A stretch of 64,000 nt of DNA from Candidatus Kuenenia stuttgartensis (GCA_945860915.1 CAMARR010000005.1:21018-85017); one strand, 5' to 3'; numbered from the stretch's first letter, positions 43,638-52,042 are shown. Translations and numbers: made by a program. The notes: generated from the sequence alone by a model not told the origin.

Positions 43638-44602
43638 GCGTCCTCATCCTCCTCGCGGTCCCGTTCCCAATGGCGCCGCCGATCAGGCGGAGGCGACTTC
43701 AGAGCGGCTCGCAAACACGCGCTTCGGGAGCGAGGATTCCGAGCGACCTCCTCGTCTCCGGCTTTGATTGGCTTCTTGACCAGACGTGTTCCGGTCGCTT
43801 CTTGTTGGAGTCCCCGCATGAACTCCTTCACAATTCGATCCTCCCCTGAGTGAAACGAAATCACGACGAGTCGCCCGCCGGGTGCAAGTGCTTCCCATGC
43901 TTGGGGAAGAGTGCGCTCAAGTAGTCCCAACTCATCATTCACAGCGATTCGGATCGCTTGAAAAACACGGGTCGCGGGGTGGATCGGCGAGCGCCCTCGA
44001 AGACGATGCGGTACGAGTTCTGCGATGAAGGTCGCAAGTTCAGAGGTGGTCGAAAATCGGCGTTTTTCAGCGCGTTCAGAGACCTCGGCCGCAATGCGGC
44101 GCGCGAACGGCTCGTCGCCGTAAGTGCGAAACGCACGCTCCATTTCGGCGCATGGAGTGGTAGCTAGCCACTCCGACGCTGTGACACCTTTTCGTCCCAT
44201 CCGCATGTCGAGCGGACCATCCTTTGAAAAAGAGAAACCACGACGCGAGTCATCGAGCTGCAGTGACGACACACCGAGATCCATGAAGAGGATCTGCGCG
44301 GGACCCCACTGAGAGCGACCGAGGGCGTCGCGGAGAGCACCTGACTCCGCTTCAACGAGCTTTACTCGCTCGCCGAAAGGCTCCAGTGCCCCCCGCGCCA
44401 CCTCGAGGATGGCCGGGTCGCGATCCAAACCCAGCAATCGTCCCTGCGGACCAGTCCGGCGAAGAAACTCCGCCGAGTGCCCCCCTGCACCCACCATCGT
44501 CTCGACGGTGAGGTCATTGGTTGTTGGATTTGCGAGGCTCATCACCTCGCTCACCAGCACTGGTTCGTGGACCCGACCGCTTGTCACGCGACGCGCCACC
44601 AA
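43634..44602 (-). CDS. rsmH: 16S rRNA (cytosine1402-N4)-methyltransferase
   Basis: A protein of about 322 residues that methylates C1402 in the decoding site of 16S rRNA using S-adenosylmethionine. Signatures are HEPVLVSEVM, VGAGGHSAEFL (SAM loop), LGLDRDPAIL, FMDLGVSSLQLDDSRRGFSF and GRLVVISFHSGEDRIVKEFM, then RNPRSRSACLRAA. The frame opens with TTG at 44602; GTG codons at 44599 and 44587 are plausible alternatives. It lies 94 bases after mraZ, the two separated by a perfect hairpin, and is coupled to ftsL. Confidence 0.95.
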   Translation of the reverse strand: MVARRVTSGRVHEPVLVSEVMSLANPTTNDLTVETMVGAGGHSAEFLRRTGPQGRLLGLDRDPAILEVARGALEPFGERVKLVEAESGALRDALGRSQWGPAQILFMDLGVSSLQLDDSRRGFSFSKDGPLDMRMGRKGVTASEWLATTPCAEMERAFRTYGDEPFARRIAAEVSERAEKRRFSTTSELATFIAELVPHRLRGRSPIHPATRVFQAIRIAVNDELGLLERTLPQAWEALAPGGRLVVISFHSGEDRIVKEFMRGLQQEATGTRLVKKPIKAGDEEVARNPRSRSACLRAALKSPPPDRRRHWERDREEDEDA

Positions 44603-44660
44603 ATCCCATCCCCAAACATCCGCGAGCAGGGATCAGATCCCGCGGACACGCCCTCTCGAT

Positions 44661-44680
44661 GCTGACGAAAAAACGTCAGC
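44661..44680 (-). promoter_or_regulatory. Perfect hairpin between mraZ and rsmH
   Basis: On the minus strand GCTGACG, a TTTTTT loop and CGTCAGC form a perfect 7-bp stem in the 94-base mraZ-rsmH gap. No U-tract follows the stem, so it is not a classic terminator. It may affect processing or stability of the mRNA and so set mraZ apart from the downstream genes. Confidence 0.5.
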
Positions 44681-44696
44681 TCCAGAGTGTCTGTTC

Positions 44697-45170
44697 TTAG
44701 CCACCCTCGCCCGCCAACAGGCGTTCGAGGTCAGCTCGCACTTCAGTCGAACGGGTCTCTTCGATCCGTCCAATCACTTCCGTTGCCCAGATCTCAACCC
44801 TGTCCTTCATGCCAATCAGCGTCACCGTGCGCTTGACATCGGCCCGTGACAGGAGCTTCTCGGGAATGGTGATGCGGCCCTGGGCATCGACGCCCACGTG
44901 GCTGAAGTTCCGCATCGTGAGGGTCTTGACTTCACGACCAGCCGCAGAGTCCCTAGCGAGCGCGCCGAGTCGCTGCCCAAAGAGCTCGAACTGGGCGTTT
45001 GACATGAGCCAAAGACAGTCCGGCTTCGAGTCAGCACCCTTCGGAAGAACGCCGATGACCGCTTCCCACGCCTCGCCCACCTTGGGCAGACCCTCCCTCA
45101 CCGGGGAAGGCAGCTGGAGCCGATTACGGGCATCCAGCGTGAGATCGTGAGGCCAAGCGGACGTGAGCAT
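44697..45170 (-). CDS. mraZ: Transcriptional regulator MraZ
   Basis: A 157-residue AbrB-like double-domain protein that binds repeats upstream of its own operon. The first half has HDLTLDARNRLQLPSPVREGL and the second VGVDAQGRITIPEKLLSRADV, which are the two DxxxRxxLP-type swapped-hairpin motifs, and it ends with VEIWATEVIGRIEE. The ATG at 45170 gives the standard N-terminus; the frame itself extends further upstream without coding character. It heads the division and cell-wall cluster. Repeats resembling MraZ boxes overlap the promoter, so autoregulation is likely. Confidence 0.93.
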   Translation of the reverse strand: MLTSAWPHDLTLDARNRLQLPSPVREGLPKVGEAWEAVIGVLPKGADSKPDCLWLMSNAQFELFGQRLGALARDSAAGREVKTLTMRNFSHVGVDAQGRITIPEKLLSRADVKRTVTLIGMKDRVEIWATEVIGRIEETRSTEVRADLERLLAGEGG

Positions 45171-45238
45171 GAGACCACCAACATCGGGAGACGAACAAAG
45201 GGAGCACCTGCATCGATGCCACCAAGATAGGGAATTTC

Positions 45239-45281
45239 TCCCACTTCCCCCCCATTCTCTACCAGAGCGGGGCGCTGTCAA
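45239..45281 (-). promoter_or_regulatory. mraZ promoter with MraZ-box-like repeats
   Basis: On the minus strand a TTGACA -35 (45281-45276), a 16-base spacer and a GAGAAT -10 (45259-45254) are followed by a leader of about 77 nt to the mraZ ATG. Overlapping the -10 and the start site are TGGTA (45264-45260), TGGGG (45254-45250) and TGGGA (45243-45239), spaced 10 and 11 bases, close to the TGGGN repeats with 5-base gaps known for MraZ boxes. Repression by MraZ is the natural reading. The whole gap 45171-45560 has no gene that I can support. Confidence 0.65.
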
Positions 45282-45282
45282 G

Positions 45283-45307
45283 GGCAGCAAAAAAAATTGG
45301 CGCTGCC
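45283..45307. other. Short stem-loop with A8 run upstream of the mraZ promoter
   Basis: GGCAGC (45283-45288) and GCTGCC (45302-45307) flank a 13-base loop beginning with eight A residues. It sits two bases upstream of the mraZ -35 on the minus strand. The A/T-run could be an upstream promoter element or give DNA curvature. The remaining bases up to upp (45308-45560) show nothing clear. Confidence 0.3.
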
Positions 45308-45560
45308 ATAGCTCTTTTCCCCACCAGCACTTGCGGAGATGCGTCGGCGGGACCAACAACCACCAGCGGTTGTGGGGCCACTCAAGATCTACACAAGATT
45401 CGGTGGGTAACGAAACTCAGCCGCGACTCGACGCCGAGGTTTCGGTTGCCCCCACCTAGCGGCATCCGGAGCGGGGACCCACCCACCGGGCATCTCTCGG
45501 ATCAGGGTAAGCCCACCCCGCGGAGGTGTCAGCGCATCGCCGAGAGCGCACAATCGGCAG

Positions 45561-46223
45561 ATGCCTCGAATTCTCGACACCGAGTCCAACCCAATTCTCG
45601 GAACCCACCTCCGCACCATTCGATCGGTTCACCTTCAAAAGGACCCTCATCGCTTCCGTGAAGCCCTGCACGAAATCGGCAGGTTCATGGCATATGAAAT
45701 CGCCAAGGGCCTTTGCATTGACATGGAGCAAGTACCTACCCCGCTCGGAACCAAGCCGGAACCGGTGCTTGCTGAAACGCCGGTTCTCGTAACTGTTCTT
45801 CGAGCAAGCCTCCCAATGTGGGAAGGCATGCTGAGCGTATTCCGAGATTCCCCGACAATCTTCCTTGGCGCAGCCAGACGCGAGGGCCTCCCAAAGAACG
45901 GGCGCATGGAAATCGACATGGGTTACGCGGCGCTCGCGGATGTCGAAGGACGTACTTTAATCTACATCGATCCAATGATTGCTACGGGTTCAACGATCGA
46001 GATCGCGCACGCTGACATCACCAAAAAAGCGGGCTGTCCATCGCGCGTGATCGTCGCGGGCGCAATCGGATATCTCCGCTCTGTTGAACGACTCGAGTCA
46101 ACCATCCCGCGTTGCACGGCGATTGTCGCCTCGGCGGACCCGGAGCTGAATGAAAAAGGCTACATCGTCCCCGGCCTTGGAGATGCGGGAGATTTGGCAT
46201 TCGGACCAAAGCTCACGTCCTAA
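45561..46223 (+). CDS. upp: Uracil phosphoribosyltransferase
   Basis: A 220-residue salvage enzyme making UMP from uracil and PRPP. The PRPP loop is YIDPMIATGSTI (135-146), and the uracil-binding end ELNEKGYIVPGLGDAGDLAFG (195-215) is typical. The N-terminal half differs from common Upp: the first helix and hood are divergent, and the usual RAGLxMxxG reads RASLPMWEG (81-89). It stands alone on the plus strand between the mraZ promoter and a convergent group of small genes. Confidence 0.85.
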   Translation: MPRILDTESNPILGTHLRTIRSVHLQKDPHRFREALHEIGRFMAYEIAKGLCIDMEQVPTPLGTKPEPVLAETPVLVTVLRASLPMWEGMLSVFRDSPTIFLGAARREGLPKNGRMEIDMGYAALADVEGRTLIYIDPMIATGSTIEIAHADITKKAGCPSRVIVAGAIGYLRSVERLESTIPRCTAIVASADPELNEKGYIVPGLGDAGDLAFGPKLTS

Positions 46224-46248
46224 AGAAAGTCGGCGGTCACTTCCAGAC

Positions 46249-46608
46249 TCAGCTCGATGCAGCGAACGCGGCCTTCAAGTCATGGGGCGAAGGAACGGAT
46301 CCAGGAGAGATCCGAAGCGAGAGAGTTCCACCCGACATCACAACGCTCGCGGCGCACCCTCTCTGCGAAGGCAAAATCACGATGCGGCGAAGTCGCTCAC
46401 GCACAGTGTCACGCCACCCACGCTCCGCGCAGATATCTCGCAATGCGGAACCGAGCTGCGGCAGCGCGCGGCTCTCGAGAGACGAGGGCGAAAACGGAGC
46501 GCGCTCGAATGAATCCCAGTCGACCTCAACAGCCAAGGTTGTCCCGGACGCTTCTGCGAGCCGGCGTTCAGCTTCGCATTCGAACTCGATGCGGTCCCTC
46601 GTGATCAT
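46249..46608 (-). CDS. Hypothetical protein, 119 residues
   Basis: The ATG at 46608 is preceded at eight bases by GGAG; a TTG lies directly before it. The product is soluble with mixed alpha/beta composition (ITRDRIEFECEAERRLAEAS; LAVEVDWDSFERAPF; ALRDICAERGWRDTVRERLRRIVILPSQ). It ends with beta-like segments. No motif is recognised. It lies 81 bases after a small zinc-ribbon gene in the same orientation and 25 bases from the end of upp, so it is probably the last gene of a three-gene unit headed by the HEAT lipoprotein gene. Confidence 0.55.
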   Translation of the reverse strand: MITRDRIEFECEAERRLAEASGTTLAVEVDWDSFERAPFSPSSLESRALPQLGSALRDICAERGWRDTVRERLRRIVILPSQRGCAASVVMSGGTLSLRISPGSVPSPHDLKAAFAASS

Positions 46609-46689
46609 CAAAGATCTCCGTACTCAGGACTGTCGGCACCAACGGCCTAAAATCTTGAATCGGAGGAGGAGATCTCGCGCGGCGGGGAG

Positions 46690-47196
46690 CTAGACAGTCC
46701 GGCGATCGAGATCGAAAATCCGCGAAAGATCGTCCCGGAGAGACTCAGCGGCGTCGTCATCGAGGCCAGGATCTTTCACATCGTAGGTCTTCTCTTCTCC
46801 CCGGGGCTTAAGCACCAAGATCTCCCGGCCGTCTTCGACCCGCCGCCCAGTCACGCTGAGGAGTCGCCTTCGCATGAGCAGAAGCCCGACGATCCATCGC
46901 AGACGCAACGACGCGTCATCGGAACGCCCTTCCATGCGGACAAAAAGTTCTAGAAGCGAATCAAAATCGAGTCGACGTGGTCCCTTGGCGTCGGCCGGCC
47001 GACGACTCGTCCACTGGGATACGGAATCGACAGGCACGGTCGAGGAACACGCCGCACACCGATCCTCGCGCAGAAAGCGCTCATCGCGGATCACGATGGC
47101 CGAAATCGTCACGGCGCCTGCAATGAGCGGCGCGTGGCACGCGACGCACACATTCGCTGCGCGAATGCCCGAACGATCCCAATCCTCCACCGTCAT
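46690..47196 (-). CDS. Small zinc-ribbon protein of unknown function
   Basis: A 168-residue protein. Two CxxC pairs lie near the N-terminus (CVACHAPLIAG and DRCAACSSTVP), enough for one zinc ribbon. A helical middle follows (LLELFVRMEGRSDDASLRLRWIVGLLLMRRRLL), then a strand-rich region and an acidic C-terminus. Its start overlaps the stop of the HEAT-repeat lipoprotein gene by ATGA. Conserved uncharacterised proteins of this kind are common in planctomycetes. Function unknown. Confidence 0.7.
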   Translation of the reverse strand: MTVEDWDRSGIRAANVCVACHAPLIAGAVTISAIVIRDERFLREDRCAACSSTVPVDSVSQWTSRRPADAKGPRRLDFDSLLELFVRMEGRSDDASLRLRWIVGLLLMRRRLLSVTGRRVEDGREILVLKPRGEEKTYDVKDPGLDDDAAESLRDDLSRIFDLDRRTV

Positions 47197-48173
47197 CGTG
47201 CAACTCCGTCGATCTTGATTTCACCCGCGCGAACAAGCGTACGCCAGCGCGCCGGGTCGCCCGGCAACTTGCGCCCGGCGAGCACATTAAGCGATCGGAG
47301 TGCCGTTGCACTCAACTCGTCGTTGCGTTCACGCACGGCACGGTCGAGAGTTTCAATCAGGGCAGGAATTGCAGCGCGATTGCGAAATGCGCTGATGTAG
47401 TGGCACGCGAATTTTGCGACCGACGGATCGGCGTCCCCTACGCATGTAAGGAGCGTCTCGTATCCGCGTGGATCAGCGATTTCCCCTAAGCCCTCAACGG
47501 CTTCAAGGCGTGTGGCAAATGGCTCGTTGGATCGAGCAACTGCAATTAAAGTGTCGATGCCAGCCTTGGATCGAGACTTCTTAAGAACGCGCGCCATGGA
47601 GCGGCGCCCACGCTCCGTGGTTACGGTTGGATACGCATCAACACACGCCACCGAAGCGACGTCCCCCATCAGCGCAAGAAGATCCTCGCTCAAGTTGCGC
47701 ACGGTCGTATCGCCTTGCCCCGACGCAAGTCCCGCGACGAGCAACGGAATGGCATCGGCTCGACGTTCGATGAGTTCCACACGGGAGCGCACGAATAGCC
47801 GGCGGTCTTCGCCATCAAATGCAAGCACATGCGCACGCAGCAGGTTCTCAGCCAAGAGAAGCGGCCCCGGAGGACCAAGCGCAATCCACGATGCGCGCGA
47901 GGCTGGCCACTCCGGGTCATCCTTCAGGAACTTCGCCCAAGCCGCGTCGATCGTGGGCTTAAACCCCGCTGGGAGGGCCAAGGCGCCGGCTGCGGGGTCA
48001 TCCGGCAGAGTCGAGGCCGGGGCATCGCGACGGGCGGCCCTTGCGGCGGCGATCTTGTCCCAAAGCGAATTCCCTTCGGTGGTAGCCGACGGCTTGTCGG
48101 GGCGGTGAGACGACGAGGTCGTTTCGCACGCGGTGAGCACAACAAGGAGAAGGACACAGAGTCGGTGGTTCAT
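47193..48173 (-). CDS. HEAT-repeat lipoprotein
   Basis: A 326-residue protein. A lipoprotein signal, MNHRLCVLLLVVLTAC, puts the lipidated cysteine at 16. A Ser/Thr/Pro-rich linker and a helical region precede HEAT-like repeats in the last 200 residues (AIPLLVAGLASG; GIDTLIAVARSNEPFATRLEAVEGLGEI; GYETLLTCVGDADPSVAKFACHYIS; AIPALIETLDRAVRERN). HEAT solenoids usually mediate protein contacts, here probably in the periplasm. The ATG at 48173 was preferred over the longer frame from 48227 because it starts a canonical signal. It diverges from dnaE and is coupled to the zinc-ribbon gene. Confidence 0.8.
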   Translation of the reverse strand: MNHRLCVLLLVVLTACETTSSSHRPDKPSATTEGNSLWDKIAAARAARRDAPASTLPDDPAAGALALPAGFKPTIDAAWAKFLKDDPEWPASRASWIALGPPGPLLLAENLLRAHVLAFDGEDRRLFVRSRVELIERRADAIPLLVAGLASGQGDTTVRNLSEDLLALMGDVASVACVDAYPTVTTERGRRSMARVLKKSRSKAGIDTLIAVARSNEPFATRLEAVEGLGEIADPRGYETLLTCVGDADPSVAKFACHYISAFRNRAAIPALIETLDRAVRERNDELSATALRSLNVLAGRKLPGDPARWRTLVRAGEIKIDGVAR

Positions 48174-48347
48174 GGCGGCCCTACGCAGGGATTGGATTGT
48201 CCGCCACGGGGCCTTCCGGTCAAGCAAAGAAATTGGGTTTGACGTTGTCCCCCCTTTCTGTCAATCTCGCCCCCCTGATGTGTTGCGGGTCCCCACGACC
48301 CACTTTTTGCGCCACCGGTGTCCCGTGTCGAAGGAGTGCCCAATTCA

Positions 48348-51300
48348 ATGAAGCCGTCGGACTTCGTCCATCTGCATGTTCATTCGGACTACTCGCTACT
48401 CGATGGTACCTGCCAGCTCGACCCACTGCTCGACAAGGTCAAGGCGGCCGGACAGGATGCAATTGCGCTCACCGACCACGGGAATCTCTTCGGCGCGGTC
48501 CACTTTGCTAAGGCCGCGAAGGACAGGGGCATCAAACCGATATTCGGGATGGAGGCGTACATAGCCGCCGGTAGTCGACTCGACCGCACCCGCCGGGACC
48601 CTTCACCTGACGGCCGCCGACGCCGCGACTACCACCACTTGACTCTCCTCGCTGCCGACAACGAGGGCTTCGCCAACCTCATGAAGCTGGCGTCAATCGC
48701 GTACCTAGAGGGCTTCTATCGCAAGCCTCGCATAGACAAAGCGGCGCTCAAGGAACACTCGCGTGGGCTGATCGCGCTTTCGGGGTGCTTGGCCGGTGAG
48801 CTCAATTCGGTTCTTCTCGCTGGCCAACCGGAGCACGCAGAAAGACTCGTGAAGGAGTACCAGGATCTTTTTGGATCCGACCACTTCTTTCTCGAAGTCA
48901 TGAATCACGGCATTCCTGAGGAAGACCGCGCTCGCGAGCTGATGAAAGAACTGGCGCGGATCACGAAGGTGCCGTTGGTCGCGACCCAAGATATTCATTA
49001 CCTCGAGCAATCAGACTGGGAAGTGCAAGATGCGGCCCTCTGCATAGGGACCGGGTCCCGCGTGAGCGACGAAGATCGCTATCGCATGTCCGCCCGCACG
49101 CTCCATTTCCGCGACACGGAGGAAATGCTAAAGGAATTCGCGGACATGCCCGAGTCCGTGTCGAACACCCGCATCGTCGCTGATCTGTGCAAGGCGGAAA
49201 TGAAGCTAGGTGGTCGTTTCCTTCCCGCGTTCCCCGTCGGCGAAGAAACCCCTGAGCTGCGCTTCCGGAGACTCTGCCGCGAAGGAATCGACCGTCTCTA
49301 TCCAACCTCGACACCGGATGTCGAGGCTCGCCTCACCTACGAGCTCGACACCATCGCCAAGATGGGATTTGTCGATTACTTCCTGATTGTTCAGGACTTC
49401 ATCGCGTACGCGCGCTCGAAGGGCATCCCCGTCGGACCAGGTCGCGGCTCCGCCGCAGGATCGATCGTCGCCTATGCACTCGGCATCACCAAACTTGATC
49501 CCCTGAAATACGACCTCCTGTTCGAGCGCTTCCTCAACGCCGAGCGCATTTCGATGCCTGATATCGACATCGATTTCTGTATTGAACGCCGAAAAGACGT
49601 GATCGAATACGTCAACACGAAGTACGGCAAGGACCGTGTCGCACAGATTGTGACATTCGGCACACTCAAGGCTCGCGCCGCAATTCGAGATGTTGGTCGC
49701 GTCCTCGATATGCCTCTTTCCGAAGTGGATCGCATCGCAAAGAAGATCCCCAACGGGCCCGGTGACTCGCTGTCCGAATCTGTCGAAAAAGACGACGAAG
49801 TTAAGCGCATGCGAGACGAAAGTGACGCTACGCGCAAAGTCTTCGACATCGGACTTCGACTCGAAGGTTGCCGACGCAACATGTCGACCCATGCGGCAGG
49901 AGTTGTCATCTCGGATGCGCCTCTCGTCGAACGAGTTCCGCTGTGCACAACCGGCGACGACGTCGTCACGCAGTGGACCATGGATGCGCTCGAGGACGTC
50001 GGCCTGCTCAAGATGGACTTCCTCGGGCTCCGCACGTTGACCATCATCGACTACGCGATCCGAAACATATCGGCGACTTCCGGCCAGACCATCGACATCG
50101 ACAAGATCCCCCTCAACGATTCGAAGACATATCGGATGCTCCAAGAGGGCAAGGCGTCCGGCGTGTTCCAGCTCGAATCATCTGGGATGATCGATCTTCT
50201 CAAGCGAATGCGACCAGACAGGTTCGAGGACCTCATCGCAATTCTTGCGCTATATCGACCGGGTCCTCTCGGATCGGGCATGGTCGACTCTTATGTCAGC
50301 CGCAAGCACGGTCGTGAACCCATCACCTACAAGCACGCCATGCTCGAGCCCATTCTCAGGGAAACACTTGGCGGCATCCTCTATCAGGAACAGGTCATGC
50401 GGATCGCGAACGTCCTCTCGAATTTCTCGCTAAACGAAGCCGATTCCCTGCGCAAGGCAATGGGAAAGAAGAAACCCGAGATCTTGGCCAAGTTCAAGCA
50501 AAAGTTCGCCGACGGCGCTGCAAGCAACGGCGTTCCGAAGCAAGCGGCAGAGGAGATCTTCGAGCAGATCGAGTACTTCGCGGGATACGGTTTCAACAAG
50601 TCGCACTCAGCGGCGTATGCACTCGTCACATATCAAACCGCATGGCTCAAGTCGAATTGGCCTAAAGAATACATGGCCGCGCTATTGACATGTGAAATGA
50701 TTTCGATCGACAAGACGGTCGAGTATGTCGAAGAGACGCGCGCGATGGGCATCAACGTTCTGCCTCCAGACATCAACAGATCGCGCGCTGGATTTACCGT
50801 TGAAGGGACAGCTGTCCGCTACGGACTTGCCGGGATTCGAGGAGTGGGTGAACACGCCATCAATACGCTTTGCCTCGTTCGTGACTCCGACGGAGCATTC
50901 AAGGACATTTACGATATTGCAGCCCGTGTCGACCCTGGCTCGCTGAACAAGGGTGTCATCAGCGCGTTGATTCACGCAGGAGCTCTCGACGGATTGCCTG
51001 CGAATCGAGCCCAAAAGGTCTTGGCGCTCGACGACGCGATTGCGGCCGGTTCAGCAGCTGCTCAAGATCGTGCCCAGGGCCAGGCGTCGCTCTTTGGCGA
51101 TCCAGAACCGGATGCCAACAACGGGACATCGACCTACGCGAATGTGCCGGAATTCGACGAGCAGGAGCGCCTCCAGAAGGAAAAGGACGCGCTTGGCTTC
51201 TACCTCACCGGCCACCCGCTCAATCGACACCGCAAGATGCTGCAGCGTTTCTCCAACTCCAATCTGAAGGCCGTAGGTGGGCTCGAAGATCGCACCGAAA

Positions 51301-51803
51301 TCACTGTAGGTGGCCTGATTCGAAAGGTCCGTCAGGTCGTCATCAAGAACGGTCCAAGCGCGGGCCAAAAGATGGGCATCATCGAAATCGAAGACCTCGC
51401 ATTCGCCATGGAAGCTGTTGTCTCTCCCAAGCTCTGGGTGACACTGTCAGACACGCTTAAGGCGGATGCCATCGTTTTCATCAAAGCATCCGTCGATCGG
51501 CGCCGGGATCCACCCTCTTTGCGCATCGTTGAGGTGATTCCTATCGAACAGGCCGTGATGAAGCTCGCGCGACGGGTCGTCATCACTCTCGAGAGTGGGG
51601 AGACCCTCGAGACCGAATTGAAAGAGATGACGACGATGTTGCGACGATTCCCGGGATCATGTCCGGTCATCTTCGAATTGCGCACGCCAGAGTTCGGAAT
51701 GGTGCAGATTCAAGCCGGGGATCACTACCGAGTGCTGATTGGAGAAGCACTCACGTGCGCACTTGAGTCAACTGTAGGAACCGACCGATTCCGCCTAGCC
51801 TAA
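48348..51803 (+). CDS. dnaE: DNA polymerase III alpha subunit
   Basis: A 1151-residue replicative polymerase. The PHP domain opens with HLHVHSDYSLLDG (8-20). Catalytic carboxylates are in MPDIDIDF (Asp405 and Asp407) and KMDFLGL (Asp557), matching the E. coli triad in spacing. The finger region has GILYQEQVMRIA, and AGYGFNKSHSAAYALVTYQTAWLK is typical. The C-terminal OB-fold (about 980-1060, ITVGGLIRKVRQVV) is followed by a tau/clamp-binding tail. AAGGAG at 48331-48336 precedes the ATG at 48348 by 11 bases; an upstream GTG (48318) was rejected. It is of the DnaE1 type and is transcribed alone. Confidence 0.97.
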   Translation: MKPSDFVHLHVHSDYSLLDGTCQLDPLLDKVKAAGQDAIALTDHGNLFGAVHFAKAAKDRGIKPIFGMEAYIAAGSRLDRTRRDPSPDGRRRRDYHHLTLLAADNEGFANLMKLASIAYLEGFYRKPRIDKAALKEHSRGLIALSGCLAGELNSVLLAGQPEHAERLVKEYQDLFGSDHFFLEVMNHGIPEEDRARELMKELARITKVPLVATQDIHYLEQSDWEVQDAALCIGTGSRVSDEDRYRMSARTLHFRDTEEMLKEFADMPESVSNTRIVADLCKAEMKLGGRFLPAFPVGEETPELRFRRLCREGIDRLYPTSTPDVEARLTYELDTIAKMGFVDYFLIVQDFIAYARSKGIPVGPGRGSAAGSIVAYALGITKLDPLKYDLLFERFLNAERISMPDIDIDFCIERRKDVIEYVNTKYGKDRVAQIVTFGTLKARAAIRDVGRVLDMPLSEVDRIAKKIPNGPGDSLSESVEKDDEVKRMRDESDATRKVFDIGLRLEGCRRNMSTHAAGVVISDAPLVERVPLCTTGDDVVTQWTMDALEDVGLLKMDFLGLRTLTIIDYAIRNISATSGQTIDIDKIPLNDSKTYRMLQEGKASGVFQLESSGMIDLLKRMRPDRFEDLIAILALYRPGPLGSGMVDSYVSRKHGREPITYKHAMLEPILRETLGGILYQEQVMRIANVLSNFSLNEADSLRKAMGKKKPEILAKFKQKFADGAASNGVPKQAAEEIFEQIEYFAGYGFNKSHSAAYALVTYQTAWLKSNWPKEYMAALLTCEMISIDKTVEYVEETRAMGINVLPPDINRSRAGFTVEGTAVRYGLAGIRGVGEHAINTLCLVRDSDGAFKDIYDIAARVDPGSLNKGVISALIHAGALDGLPANRAQKVLALDDAIAAGSAAAQDRAQGQASLFGDPEPDANNGTSTYANVPEFDEQERLQKEKDALGFYLTGHPLNRHRKMLQRFSNSNLKAVGGLEDRTEITVGGLIRKVRQVVIKNGPSAGQKMGIIEIEDLAFAMEAVVSPKLWVTLSDTLKADAIVFIKASVDRRRDPPSLRIVEVIPIEQAVMKLARRVVITLESGETLETELKEMTTMLRRFPGSCPVIFELRTPEFGMVQIQAGDHYRVLIGEALTCALESTVGTDRFRLA

Positions 51804-51852
51804 GGACTAACTTGGGACGAAGCGATTGTTGTCTATCCCGAGCGGATCTGAC

Positions 51853-52008
51853 TCAGGGCTTGCCTTGGTCGTTGGGCGGGCGATCGCACGGACCCGAAAG
51901 GCGCCAAGCGATAATTGTGATGCCAAGCAAGATCACCCCATAAATGGCGAACCCGACCCACTGCTGCCATTGCCATGGCGCAGCACGGGTCGGGTCGTCG
52001 AACACCAT
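51853..52008 (-). CDS. Short single-span membrane protein after rplQ
   Basis: A 51-codon frame. A Trp-rich, polar N-terminus (DDPTRAAPWQWQQWVG) leads into one clear transmembrane helix (FAIYGVILLGITIIAWRL), followed by a polar tail with GPCDRPPNDQGKP. An in-frame GTG at 52029, 14 bases after the rplQ stop, would give 58 residues. No strong ribosome-binding site is seen. The membrane-protein-like composition and the position directly behind rplQ in the same strand support a real gene, possibly the last member of the ribosomal super-operon. Function unknown. Confidence 0.5.
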   Translation of the reverse strand: MVFDDPTRAAPWQWQQWVGFAIYGVILLGITIIAWRLSGPCDRPPNDQGKP

Positions 52009-52042
52009 CAGAGGTAGCGGCAAGGTCACCGCAGTCTCAACT

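Noticed and set aside
45389..45619. A 76-codon minus-strand frame in the mraZ-upp gap
   Set aside because: It overlaps the start of upp on the other strand, is Arg/Pro-rich, and has no ribosome-binding site or neighbour coupling.
48174..48347. Promoters in the gap between the HEAT lipoprotein gene and dnaE
   Set aside because: TTGACG and TTGACA occur on opposite strands but without convincing -10 boxes at the right distance, so no promoter was listed.
49206..50144. A 312-codon frame antisense to dnaE
   Set aside because: It lies opposite the dnaE polymerase core; the open length follows from codon bias in the real gene.
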